Positions 1-6,993 of a DNA stretch of 15,274 bases are shown here, in pieces. The notes beneath the pieces are model-generated. The model was given only the letters and a program-made list of their open reading frames with translations, was not told where the DNA came from and did no database searches. How positions within the stretch are numbered: position 1 is the first letter of the stretch; the number at the start of each line of letters is the position of its first letter. Origin of the DNA: Ktedonobacter sp. (lineage in GTDB: Bacteria > Chloroflexota > Ktedonobacteria > Ktedonobacterales > Ktedonobacteraceae); NCBI GenBank assembly GCA_003450555.1, contig DMFQ01000301.1, positions 1-15,274 on the forward strand, written 5' to 3'. Both the position numbers and the translations under genes were made by a program.

Positions 1-239
1 TGCTGGAATTGATCAAATCCGATCTTCTTACAGCCATCTCGCGCCGCCTGGACATAGATGAACAGCATGTCGAGATTCGCATGGCGCGCGAAGATCGCTG
101 GGATAAATTACAGGCGGTAGTACCGCTCAAACGTCAGAAGATGTCGTTTGAGTGGGATCCCCCTGCGCATACCACCGCTGTGACCGGTCTGCGCGGCAAA
201 CTTATAGTCGAAGTGGAAGAGGATGATGATGAGAGGTAG
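1..239 (+). CDS. minE: MinE-like cell division topological specificity factor, C-terminal part (5' end outside window)
   Basis: The reading frame is open to the left edge, so the gene is 5'-truncated. About 78 residues are visible and end at a TAG. The visible N-terminal half has the pattern of the MinE topological-specificity domain: a leucine-rich helix, then SRRLDIDEQHVEIRMAREDR, then a hydrophobic strand. In known Min systems MinE displaces MinD/MinC from mid-cell and so places the division septum. The C-terminal tail beyond the domain is acidic (it ends EVEEDDDER). A minD or minC gene would be expected just upstream, outside the window. The gene converges on the macrodomain gene with a gap of about 30 bp. 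The assignment is from remembered family pattern only. A short unrelated protein remains possible, because only part of the gene is seen. Confidence 0.6.
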   Translation, partial: LELIKSDLLTAISRRLDIDEQHVEIRMAREDRWDKLQAVVPLKRQKMSFEWDPPAHTTAVTGLRGKLIVEVEEDDDER

Positions 240-271
240 CGCAGCTACTTCTTCACCTCATATTTGGACAA

Positions 272-808
272 TCAAGACAAGCCCTGTTTGTCCAGAACAC
301 GCGCAAACGCCTGATAAGAGCTTTCCCCAAACAATACCATGGTGACTCGCTTGAGGCTCGTGGGCTGCTTGATATGCTCGATAATGGTGCCTAACGCAAT
401 CGGAGCAGCCAGGTGCAATGGATAGCCATAGACGCCTGTGCTGAGCGAGGGAAAAGCAATACTCTCAATTTTGTAGCGCTCCGCCAGGTCGAGACAAGAT
501 TGGTAGGCGCTTTTGAGGAGGCGCTCGTCTTCAGGATTACCGCTGTACATTGGTCCAACAGCATGAAAAACGTATGTAGCTGAAAGCTTCCCAGCGGTCG
601 TGGCCACGGCACTTCCCGTCGAACACCCACCTTTTTCGCGACACTCCTGCATAATGCTCGGTCCACCAGCACGGTGAATGGCGCCATCGACACCGCTTCC
701 GCCAGCCAACGCGCTGTTGGCCGCATTGACAATGGCATCCGCCTGCACCTTGACGATATCCCCCTGGAGCAGCGCCAGGGTCACGCCGTTAATTGTATAT
801 GTAGACAT
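272..808 (-). CDS. Macrodomain protein, probable ADP-ribose / O-acetyl-ADP-ribose hydrolase (MacroD/YmdB type)
   Basis: A single macrodomain fills the 178 residues. Visible motifs are the GDI strand near residues 16-18, NAAN at 28-31, the glycine-rich loop GGSGVDGAIH at 36-45, GC-TG near 61-65 and the second phosphate loop STGVYGYP at 123-130. In the MacroD/YmdB family these bind ADP-ribose and support removal of ADP-ribose from acidic residues or deacetylation of O-acetyl-ADP-ribose. The family usually shows GGGGVDG. Here one glycine is serine. I chose the ATG at 808 because GGGGGGA lies 7 nt upstream and the domain begins right after it. An ATG at 832 would add eight residues and overlap the E2 stop as ATGA. 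It is the last gene of the E1-alpha/E1-beta/E2 block, so it is probably co-transcribed with pyruvate dehydrogenase. Confidence 0.9.
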   Translation of the reverse strand: MSTYTINGVTLALLQGDIVKVQADAIVNAANSALAGGSGVDGAIHRAGGPSIMQECREKGGCSTGSAVATTAGKLSATYVFHAVGPMYSGNPEDERLLKSAYQSCLDLAERYKIESIAFPSLSTGVYGYPLHLAAPIALGTIIEHIKQPTSLKRVTMVLFGESSYQAFARVLDKQGLS

Positions 809-828
809 GAACACGTCCCCCCATTGCA

Positions 829-2139
829 TCATAACACCAGCCCGAATGGCTCTTCCAATAAGCGCTTGACCTCCTGCAAGAAACGAGCGGCGGTTGCGCC
901 ATCGATGGCGCGGTGGTCAGAAGAGAGCGTTACCTTCATACGGTTGCGCACGACCACCTGACCATCGACGACAGCAGGCGTCGGTGTGATCGAACCAACG
1001 GCGAGAATAGCCGACTCTGGCTGGTTGATGACGGCGGTGAAACTATCAACGTCGAACATACCCAGGTTGCTGACGGTAAAAGTGCCGCCGCTGAACTCTT
1101 CTGGACGGATTTTCCCCTGGCGCGCCGCCTCCGCCAGCCGTTGTGTCTCACGGGCAATGTCAAGAAGACCGCGTCGATCTGCATTGCGCAGTACAGGTAC
1201 AATCAAGCCCTGTTCAAGGGCAACAGCGACACCAATATGGATCTGCTTCTTCTGCAGTAACCGGTCTTCCGCGAAAGAAACATTTACCTGTGGCATGAGT
1301 ACCAATGCTTTTGCCACGGCTTTTACGATCAGGTCATTGAAACTGACCTTGACTGGCGCGGCGTCACTAGCAGTGTAGTCATTAATCTGTTGCCTGAAGG
1401 TTGCAAGCTTGCCTGTATCGATAACAGCGGTGACGTAAAAGTGCGGCGCAGTTTGCATACTCTGGCTCAAACGCCTGGCAATGGTTCGGCGCATGGCCGT
1501 TAATGGAAGCTCTATCACTTCGTCGCTGCCCGTGGAGGCGGCAAGCTCTGGAACTGGTTCTGGTTCCGGCGCCGGTTGAGTTACAAGAGATGGAATCGGT
1601 TCCGCAACTCTTGCAGAAGCCAGGATACCGAGCGCTGCCGGCTGCCGATTTAAAGCGGCTTCGATATCATTTTTAATGATGCGTCCATTTGGCCCTGTTC
1701 CCTGCAAAGTAGCGTAATCCAGGTGGTTCTCAGCGGCCACGCGACGAGCAAGAGGCGAGATGAAGATGCGGCCCTGATTGACCGCTGTAGGGGTTCCGCC
1801 GATGGACGCATTGTCGAGCGCGGCGGGGACTTGCGCCTGCTGTTCGCTACTTGCCTGAGTTTGTAGAGTTGGGAAGGAGGTCAAGTTGGCTGGTAGGGGT
1901 TCATCGGGCGCGCCAATCAATGCTATTTTCGCGCCAATCGGCGCCACAGTACCTTCAGGCACCATAATCTTGCGTAGTACCCCACTAGCAAAGGCTTCTA
2001 TCTCAATATTGACTTTATCTGTCTCAACTTCTGCTAGCATCTCGCCTTTTTTGACAGGGTCGCCCTCTTTTTTGATCCAGCGAAGAATCTTGCCTTCTTC
2101 CATGCTATCGCCCATTTTGGGCATTTCTACTGTTTTCAT
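829..2139 (-). CDS. pdhC: Dihydrolipoamide acyltransferase, E2 component of 2-oxoacid (probably pyruvate) dehydrogenase
   Basis: This is the core of the cytoplasmic 2-oxoacid dehydrogenase complex. It transfers the acyl group from lipoyl-lysine to CoA. The 436 residues carry one lipoyl domain (about 1-76) with the lipoylated lysine expected at K42 in VETDKVNIE. A flexible linker follows, then a peripheral subunit-binding domain (about 125-162, ISPLARRVAAE and GPNGRIIKNDI). A Pro/Glu-rich linker (PAPEPEPVPE) leads to the catalytic acyltransferase domain (about 210-436). The active-site signature DHRAIDG is present with H409 and D413. GGAG lies 9 nt before the ATG. It follows E1-beta after a 120-bp gap and touches the macrodomain gene. 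One lipoyl domain is usual for Gram-positive-type E2s. The substrate (pyruvate rather than branched-chain acids or acetoin) is inferred from the E1 pair. No E3 gene is visible. Confidence 0.93.
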   Translation of the reverse strand: MKTVEMPKMGDSMEEGKILRWIKKEGDPVKKGEMLAEVETDKVNIEIEAFASGVLRKIMVPEGTVAPIGAKIALIGAPDEPLPANLTSFPTLQTQASSEQQAQVPAALDNASIGGTPTAVNQGRIFISPLARRVAAENHLDYATLQGTGPNGRIIKNDIEAALNRQPAALGILASARVAEPIPSLVTQPAPEPEPVPELAASTGSDEVIELPLTAMRRTIARRLSQSMQTAPHFYVTAVIDTGKLATFRQQINDYTASDAAPVKVSFNDLIVKAVAKALVLMPQVNVSFAEDRLLQKKQIHIGVAVALEQGLIVPVLRNADRRGLLDIARETQRLAEAARQGKIRPEEFSGGTFTVSNLGMFDVDSFTAVINQPESAILAVGSITPTPAVVDGQVVVRNRMKVTLSSDHRAIDGATAARFLQEVKRLLEEPFGLVL

Positions 2140-2259
2140 AGGTGTATCTCCGATTTACCTGTGAGGCTCCACCGAAGAAAAAACCCATCACCATCCAGCC
2201 TCCTGCCTATCTTCAGGGCTTCGGTGGATGCGTATAGGGCTCGCCATTAGTGGTGGAAC
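2140..2259 (-). other. 120-bp E1-beta/E2 intergenic segment with a long-loop inverted repeat
   Basis: The three E1/E2 genes are otherwise tightly packed, and this gap interrupts them. It holds a perfect 10-bp inverted repeat (TCCACCGAAG at 2168-2177 and its complement at 2219-2228) around a 41-nt loop. A 6-bp alternative pairing (GAGGCT at 2163-2168 with AGCCTC at 2197-2202) shares the left arm. It also carries the E2 ribosome-binding site (GGAG, minus strand). There is no T-tract after the stem, so it does not look like a terminator. A transcript processing or stability element is possible but unproven. Confidence 0.45.
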
Positions 2260-3258
2260 CTAGCTGCGAACGAGAGCTGCAGGAACAATTGCCTTCGCAG
2301 CGTCAACTATGTCGCTCTTTTTCGGGAGTGCTGCGCGTTCCAGCACTTTTGAGTAGGGCATGGGTACATCCGCGCCGGTCACGTGCTGGATAGGTGCATC
2401 CATATAGTCGAAAGCATGTTCGTAGATCAGCGCCGCCAGCCCCTGGCCCGTCCCATAATATTTCCAACCCTCTTCTGCAATGACTACGCGGTTCGTTTTC
2501 TTCACGGAATCAACGAGCAAGTCAATATCGATTGGTCGAATACTCCTGAGGTCGATTACTTCGGCCTCGATACCCTCTTTAGCCAGGTCTTCAGCGGCCT
2601 GTAACGAGATATGCAGCATACGCGAAAAGGTGATAATGGTGATATCCTCTCCCGGGCGTTTCACCTCTCCACGGTCGAGTGGCACAGTATATTCAACGCC
2701 TTCGTCGGGCACCTCACCTTTGACGTTATACAGCAACTCATGCTCGATGAAGAGAACCGGGTCAGGGTCGCGTACTGCCGCTTTGAGCATCCCTTTGACA
2801 TCATAGGGCGTAGCGGGCATGACCACTTTCAACCCCGGGATGTGAGCATACCACGTCTCAAACAATTGCGAGTGCTGCGCGGCGCGCTGGGCGCCACCGC
2901 CGGAGGGCATACGCACGACAAATGGCACGGATGGTTGGCCACCAAACATGTAGCGCATTTTGGCGGCGCTGTTCACAAGTAAATCAGAGGCGAGTAAGCT
3001 GAAATTGATCGTCATCAGTTCGAGAATGGGTCTCAAACCGCCCAGCGCTGCACCAATGGCTACGCCCGTAATCACCTCTTCTGCCAGGGGAGTGTCGCGA
3101 ACGCGTTTCTCGCCAAATTCTTCGTACAGACCCTTTGTCACAGCATAGGTGCCGCCATAACCGGCGATATCTTCGCCCATAATAAAGACGCGTTCATCGC
3201 GCAGCATCTCCTCGCGGATCGCTTCACGGAGCGCATCGCGATAGGTAATCGTACGCAT
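2260..3258 (-). CDS. pdhB: Pyruvate dehydrogenase E1 component, beta subunit
   Basis: With E1-alpha this forms the thiamine-diphosphate enzyme that decarboxylates the 2-oxoacid and acylates the E2 lipoyl group. The 332 residues match the usual length. Visible family marks are MGEDIAGYGGTYAVTKGLYE near 27-46, DTPLAEE with the cofactor-activating glutamate at E60, the QHSQ histidine at H129, and the C-terminal transketolase-like domain (EDITIITF, IDLRSIRPID). The ATG at 3258 is preceded by GAGAGGAAA about 8 nt upstream. Only 5 nt separate it from the E1-alpha stop, so the two subunits are almost certainly made from one transcript in equal amounts. Acetoin dehydrogenase beta is a close relative. 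No acetoin-specific neighbour is seen, so pyruvate is the better guess. Confidence 0.93.
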   Translation of the reverse strand: MRTITYRDALREAIREEMLRDERVFIMGEDIAGYGGTYAVTKGLYEEFGEKRVRDTPLAEEVITGVAIGAALGGLRPILELMTINFSLLASDLLVNSAAKMRYMFGGQPSVPFVVRMPSGGGAQRAAQHSQLFETWYAHIPGLKVVMPATPYDVKGMLKAAVRDPDPVLFIEHELLYNVKGEVPDEGVEYTVPLDRGEVKRPGEDITIITFSRMLHISLQAAEDLAKEGIEAEVIDLRSIRPIDIDLLVDSVKKTNRVVIAEEGWKYYGTGQGLAALIYEHAFDYMDAPIQHVTGADVPMPYSKVLERAALPKKSDIVDAAKAIVPAALVRS

Positions 3259-3263
3259 GCTTG

Positions 3264-4289
3264 CTATTTCCTCTCGTAGCGATAGGTGAGGGCGGTGGAG
3301 TTATCAACCATTACGTCGGTATAGAGTTCTTCGAGTGCGGGATCGGGGCTATTGTCGGCGAATTCAGCCGCATCCTCGGATACCTGTGTCGCCATGGCGT
3401 CATTTTCATCAAATTCAGCCTGTGTCGCCAGGCCATTCTCCAGCAATTTCTTCTCGAAAATACCGATGGGGTCACGTGTAGTACGCCACTGTTGCTCTTC
3501 CTCGCGAGTACGATAATAGGCGGGATCGGTCATGGAGTGTCCACGGAAGCGGTACGTCTTGATCTCGAGTAAGGTGGGGCCATCACCATTCCTGGCATGC
3601 TCTACAGCCTGTTTCATCGACTCATAGACAGCGATAATATCCATGCCATCAATCTGGTCACCGGGTATATTGTACGCTGCCGCACGTGGCAGAAGACTGT
3701 CGACTGCCCAGGCTTTCCCCACGGCCATACCCATAGAATACTGATTATTCTCGCAGATATATACCACGGGCAACTTCCAGACGGATGCCAGGTTCAGCGA
3801 TTCGTGGAAGGCTCCCTCGTCAACCGCCCCATCACCAAAATAGCAGGCGATAACGGTATCCTGCCCCTGGTAGTGTGCGGCGAAGGCCACGCCAGCAGCA
3901 ATCGGCATTTGTGCGGCGACGATGCCATTACCTCCGTAAATACCCAGTTCATTGCTCCACATATGCATGGAGCCGCCTTTGCCCTTGCTACACCCCGTAA
4001 TTTTGCCAAAAAGTTCGGCCATCACTGCGCCAGGATCCATACCTTTTGCCAGCGCGTGGCCATGCTCTCGATAACTACAGAGAATTTTGTCCTCAGGTCG
4101 CAACGCGGTAATGCTACCTACTCCCACAGCCTCCTGGCCTATATACAGGTGCATGAAACCACCAATTTTACCGCGGGTATACTCTTCGGCGCTCTTCTCC
4201 TCAAAACGACGGACGAGAGCCATCTTATAATGCATCTCTAGTAGTTCTGTGCGGGTTAAACCCGCCAGCGTTGCGTTGCTGATTGCCAT
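3264..4289 (-). CDS. pdhA: Pyruvate dehydrogenase E1 component, alpha subunit
   Basis: This is the thiamine-diphosphate-binding half of the E1 heterotetramer. The 341 residues include GFMHLYIGQEAVGVG at about 44-58, the cofactor motif starting at G152-D153-G154 and ending at N181-N182, and the phosphorylation-loop-like RFRGHSMTD at 247-255 that contacts the active site. All are typical of pyruvate-type E1-alpha and of acetoin dehydrogenase alpha. The ATG at 4289 has AGGGGAGG directly upstream with a short 3-nt spacing. It is the first gene of the operon. A sigma70-like promoter lies at 4422-4449 on the same strand, giving a leader of about 125 nt that contains a small palindrome. Substrate choice within the family cannot be settled by eye. 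Confidence 0.93.
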   Translation of the reverse strand: MAISNATLAGLTRTELLEMHYKMALVRRFEEKSAEEYTRGKIGGFMHLYIGQEAVGVGSITALRPEDKILCSYREHGHALAKGMDPGAVMAELFGKITGCSKGKGGSMHMWSNELGIYGGNGIVAAQMPIAAGVAFAAHYQGQDTVIACYFGDGAVDEGAFHESLNLASVWKLPVVYICENNQYSMGMAVGKAWAVDSLLPRAAAYNIPGDQIDGMDIIAVYESMKQAVEHARNGDGPTLLEIKTYRFRGHSMTDPAYYRTREEEQQWRTTRDPIGIFEKKLLENGLATQAEFDENDAMATQVSEDAAEFADNSPDPALEELYTDVMVDNSTALTYRYERK

Positions 4290-4369
4290 AGGCCTCCCCT
4301 GTACTATGAAACTTTTTTGTTTGCGTGACCAACCCGCCCATACAACACTGTATGCGATGAGGCCTTTAT

Positions 4370-4385
4370 CTCACTACACTGTGAG
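4370..4385. promoter_or_regulatory. Short palindrome in the pdhA leader, possible operator
   Basis: CTCAC at 4370-4374 and GTGAG at 4381-4385 form a 5-bp inverted repeat with a 6-nt centre. It lies about 30-45 nt downstream of the expected start of the pdhA transcript. The position suits a repressor site, but the arms are short and no regulator is known. Confidence 0.25.
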
Positions 4386-4421
4386 TACACCGTTACTCAT
4401 TGTACCGCAAGAAAGATGAGA

Positions 4422-4449
4422 ATCATAGGGGTATGCATGGTCATATCAA
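4422..4449 (-). promoter_or_regulatory. Sigma70-like promoter for the pdhA-pdhB-pdhC-macrodomain block
   Basis: On the minus strand TTGATA (4444-4449) is followed after 16 nt by TATGAT (4422-4427). Each hexamer matches the consensus at five of six positions. The start of transcription would be near 4415, about 125 nt before the pdhA ATG. It lies just downstream of the 4480-4518 hairpin, which would separate this transcript from HU. Confidence 0.6.
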
Positions 4450-4479
4450 GATGAAGGTCGTGGTTACTTTGACATAGGC

Positions 4480-4518
4480 CAGGACGGGGTCTCTGGCAAA
4501 GTTAGAGACCCCGTCCTG
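4480..4518 (-). terminator. Strong 15-bp hairpin between HU and pdhA, possible HU terminator
   Basis: The arms 4480-4494 and 4504-4518 are perfectly complementary over 15 bp (core AGGACGGGGTCTCT) around a 9-nt loop. It lies about 80 nt after the HU stop codon and 30 nt before the pdhA -35 box. It could insulate the two transcripts. Neither side has a T-run, so it is not a classic intrinsic terminator. It may instead be a stability or repeat element. The rest of the 310-bp gap (4290-4599) holds the pdhA promoter and leader, a weak 5-bp GGCAT/ATGCC hairpin near 4573-4593, and no gene that I can see. Confidence 0.4.
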
Positions 4519-4599
4519 AGGCATTAGTATTTCCCAGTATGAGATTGTTCGTTGGCGGCAGTGAGAACAACGGGCATCCTAAGGAAGAATGCCATACTT

Positions 4600-4929
4600 T
4601 TACTTTTTGACGACAGCGTCCGCGAGTTCTTTGCCAGGAAAGAAACGCACACGATCTTTCGCGGGTACTTCGATTGGTTTCTGGTCGCGTGGATTAACCC
4701 CTCTGCGTGCCGCACTTTGGCGCACTTTGAATGAGCCAAAGCCGACCAAGCGCACCTCGCTACCACTCTCAAGAGCCTCTCGGATGGCCTTCAAAGTGGT
4801 TTCTAAGGCAGCTTGAGCTTGCTTCTGAGAAAGCTCCGCATCTTTAGCTATACGCCTTGACAGTTCTTGTCTTCCTACAGTAGTCGATTTCGCTTCAGTC
4901 TTCTTCGCTTCAGTTTTTTTCGTGGCCAT
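4600..4929 (-). CDS. hup: HU-family DNA-binding protein with lysine-rich N-terminal extension
   Basis: This is a nucleoid protein that bends DNA as a dimer. The 109 residues contain a full HU fold from about residue 16: the helical part (ELSRRIAKDAELSQKQAQAA), EVRLVGFGSFKV, and the DNA-gripping arm with RGVNPRDQKPI, where P80 is the expected intercalating proline, ending FFPGKELADAV. HU proteins are usually about 90 residues. The surplus is an N-terminal basic tail containing KKTEA twice in tandem. The ATG at 4929 is chosen because AAGGAGG lies 11 nt upstream. A longer frame to 4980 would add Cys-rich residues outside the family pattern. It is a monocistronic gene with its own promoter at 5032-5060 and a leader of about 95 nt. 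HU alpha/beta or IHF subtype cannot be told, but a single HU homodimer is likely. Confidence 0.92.
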   Translation of the reverse strand: MATKKTEAKKTEAKSTTVGRQELSRRIAKDAELSQKQAQAALETTLKAIREALESGSEVRLVGFGSFKVRQSAARRGVNPRDQKPIEVPAKDRVRFFPGKELADAVVKK

Positions 4930-5031
4930 GGGTTCAAGGTCCTCCTTACAACAGTTAACACACGTCGCTTTCGATCCCAAAATGTATTGTTGGGCCTGTA
5001 GAGCGGCATCACAACCTCACTGCCGTTTAGG

Positions 5032-5060
5032 AGTATAGCACGCGATTCCATGGAAAACAA
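5032..5060 (-). promoter_or_regulatory. Probable promoter of the HU gene
   Basis: On the minus strand TTGTTT (5055-5060) and TATACT (5032-5037) are separated by 17 nt. The -10 box matches the consensus at five of six positions and the -35 at only three. The transcript would start near 5025, about 95 nt upstream of the HU ATG. Confidence 0.5.
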
Positions 5061-5132
5061 GGGTGTAGCCTTGCTTTATACCATAGTTGAGCGCCTCGTG
5101 CCGCCTGTGAAGCCATTTTATAACAATTGAGC

Positions 5133-5156
5133 AAAAAGAAAATTGGCCTCCCAGGC
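5133..5156 (-). terminator. Weak intrinsic terminator after the WD40 gene
   Basis: Read on the minus strand, GCCT-GGG-AGGC forms a short GC stem followed within 3 nt by a T-rich run (TTTTCTTTTT). It lies about 10 nt after the WD40 stop. The 4-bp stem is short. A perfect 8-bp repeat (GCCGCCTG at 5100-5107 with CAGGCGGC at 5152-5159) spans the same region and could add a longer stem. Confidence 0.4.
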
Positions 5157-5166
5157 GGCTCTTGCG

Positions 5167-6243
5167 CTATTGTGCAAGCCACACTTGCACGGTCGCATCC
5201 CCGGCCGCCGATGCTATTTGCTTCCCATTGGGCGACCATGCCACACTATTGACCGCATTTCCAGAGGTAAAATGGCCGAGATAATAGTCGGCATGTCCGC
5301 GATAGATATAGACATGTTTCCCGGTCAAGGCATCCCAGACCTGCACAGTATTATCACCACCCGCGGAGGCGATGCGTCTTCCATCCGGTGACCATGCTAC
5401 CGAAAATACATCGCCAGTGTGTCCAGAGTAGGTGTACACATTTTTTATGGTGGCAACCTCCCATATCAGCACCGAGACATCGGAAGCGACCGCGATGTAT
5501 TTCCCATCTGGAGACCACGCTACCTGGTGCACCACTCCACCATGATAGCCGTAGGCGACAATATTTTTCCCGCTAGCAGCATCCCAGATGAGCGCATCAC
5601 CGTTACCGCCGATGGCGATGCGTTTGCCATCTGGCGACCACGCTACGGTATTCCACGGTAGTGGAAAGCCTTTCGCGACATGCTGGCTCCCGAAAGTGAC
5701 AAGTGTCTTGCCGGTAGTGGCATCCCACACCTGCACAGTACCGTCGTTGCTCGCTGATGCGATGCGCGTCTGATCAGGAGACCAGGCCACAGCAAATACA
5801 GCATCGAGATGACCGTGATAGGTTAAGACCTGTGCACCACTAACGGAGTTCCATACCTGTACGGTAGAATCGACGGCAGCGGAAGCGAGATATCTGCCAT
5901 CGGGCGACCACGCCACGGTCAGTACATCGGAGGTATGGTGACGATAGGTGAGGACATGACCACCGTTGGCCGCGTCCCATACCTGTACTGTTTTATCACC
6001 GCTAGCGGAGGCAATACGTTTCCCATCGGGAGACCAGGCGACGCTGCTCACGTAATCCGAGTGTCCTTGATAGGTAAAGTGTTTGGGCGCAGTAAAGAAG
6101 TGCTCTACGAAGACGATGGAGCCAGGAATATCGACATATGAAAGTATTACGGCGAGTGGAATAAGAATGGCGATGGCGATGAAGATCGCGCGGCCTGATG
6201 GTCGACGAAAAAGACGCCGTGTTTTTTTAGCCTGCTCACTCAT
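5167..6243 (-). CDS. Membrane-anchored seven-bladed WD40 repeat protein
   Basis: The 358 residues begin with a short basic segment (KKTRRLFRRPSGR), then one hydrophobic span at about 19-37 (AIFIAIAILIPLAVILSYV). This predicts one membrane anchor with the rest of the protein outside the cytoplasm. Seven WD40 repeats follow. Each carries VAWSP(D/N), a strand such as RIASAS, and a closing VQVWD or LIWD, which is enough for one complete beta-propeller. WD40 propellers are protein-interaction platforms. No enzymatic or kinase domain is fused. I chose the ATG at 6243 because GAGGAA lies 10 nt upstream. An ATG at 6261 and a TTG at 6276 are alternatives without a clear ribosome site. A TATAAT (6309-6314, minus) may be its -10 box, but I see no good -35. 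It is divergent from padR. Its partner and function are unknown. Confidence 0.88.
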   Translation of the reverse strand: MSEQAKKTRRLFRRPSGRAIFIAIAILIPLAVILSYVDIPGSIVFVEHFFTAPKHFTYQGHSDYVSSVAWSPDGKRIASASGDKTVQVWDAANGGHVLTYRHHTSDVLTVAWSPDGRYLASAAVDSTVQVWNSVSGAQVLTYHGHLDAVFAVAWSPDQTRIASASNDGTVQVWDATTGKTLVTFGSQHVAKGFPLPWNTVAWSPDGKRIAIGGNGDALIWDAASGKNIVAYGYHGGVVHQVAWSPDGKYIAVASDVSVLIWEVATIKNVYTYSGHTGDVFSVAWSPDGRRIASAGGDNTVQVWDALTGKHVYIYRGHADYYLGHFTSGNAVNSVAWSPNGKQIASAAGDATVQVWLAQ

Positions 6244-6361
6244 CAATGGAACATTCCTCATGTACGAAATAGGCAAGGGAATTTAGTAGCGAACCTGATT
6301 ATTCGTCTATTATAATACGTCAGCTCAATTGTGCTTTCACACGGTCAAATAACATAGCATA

Positions 6362-6391
6362 TTGCTCTTGGTAGCCCAGGTACACTATAAT
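6362..6391 (+). promoter_or_regulatory. Promoter of the PadR gene
   Basis: TTGCTC at 6362-6367 and a perfect TATAAT at 6386-6391 are separated by 18 nt. Transcription would start near 6398, leaving a leader of only about 20 nt before the ATG at 6418. Confidence 0.6.
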
Positions 6392-6417
6392 GAAACTATT
6401 CTGATCGAGGAAAAATA

Positions 6418-6966
6418 ATGTACATCAGCGAACCAGCAGAATATGCCATTCTCGGGCTACTCGAAAGTCAGCCCATGCATGGCTATGAAATGTTCCAGCA
6501 GTTCAAAAATGGGGCGTTAGGGCAGATTGTTCACCTTGAAATGAGCCAGATGTACGCATTCCTGAAAAAACTTGAACGCCTGAAGTATATCGAAGCGCAG
6601 TTGGAAGCCCAGGGACCACGTCCACCCCGCAAAATCTTTCGCCTCACCGAACAGGGTCGGCGTACCTTTTTCCAGTGGTTGAAAGAACCCGTTGAGCGAC
6701 CGCGCGAGATTCGCATCCTCTTCCTCATTAAGCTCTACTTTGTCCGCCAGTTTACTCCAGAAGAGACAGGGCCTCTGATCGATAAGCAAATTGTCGCCTG
6801 CCGAAACTTCCTCGACCACCTCGAGTCTCAACATACGCTACCTCTAGAGGCTAGCGATGGAGCATTCTTCGACCATGTCGTGCTGCGCGGACGCATCTAC
6901 CAGACCCGCTCATTGCTCGATTGGCTGCACGAATTACAGCATCAACTCGCAGAAATTCAGCGATGA
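6418..6966 (+). CDS. PadR-family transcriptional regulator
   Basis: This 182-residue protein has the PadR winged-helix domain at the N-terminus (about 1-80: AEYAILGLLESQPMHGYEM, then QMYAFLKKLERLKYI and RKIFRLTEQGR). The C-terminal helical domain of about 90 residues (IRILFLIKLYFVRQFTPEE onward) mediates dimerisation in the family. PadR proteins usually repress their own gene and a neighbour such as an efflux or stress gene in response to a small ligand. GAGG sits 7 nt before the ATG, and a promoter lies directly upstream. The divergent WD40 gene, 174 bp away, is the most obvious local target, but I found no clear PadR-type palindrome in between. The gene converges on the SprT-like gene with a 27-bp gap. 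Confidence 0.9.
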   Translation: MYISEPAEYAILGLLESQPMHGYEMFQQFKNGALGQIVHLEMSQMYAFLKKLERLKYIEAQLEAQGPRPPRKIFRLTEQGRRTFFQWLKEPVERPREIRILFLIKLYFVRQFTPEETGPLIDKQIVACRNFLDHLESQHTLPLEASDGAFFDHVVLRGRIYQTRSLLDWLHELQHQLAEIQR

Positions 6967-6993
6967 GCGGAATTTGCGCTTAAATAGCACGTA

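Noticed and set aside
265..294. 7-bp inverted repeat TGGACAA/TTGTCCA between the MinE-like and macrodomain genes, as a bidirectional terminator
   Set aside because: The stem is AT-leaning with a 16-nt loop and has no T-run in either direction.
3597..4241. Long open frame (214 codons) on the plus strand inside pdhA
   Set aside because: It is antisense to a clear E1-alpha gene, has no ribosome site or family motif, and its residues reflect the complementary codons.
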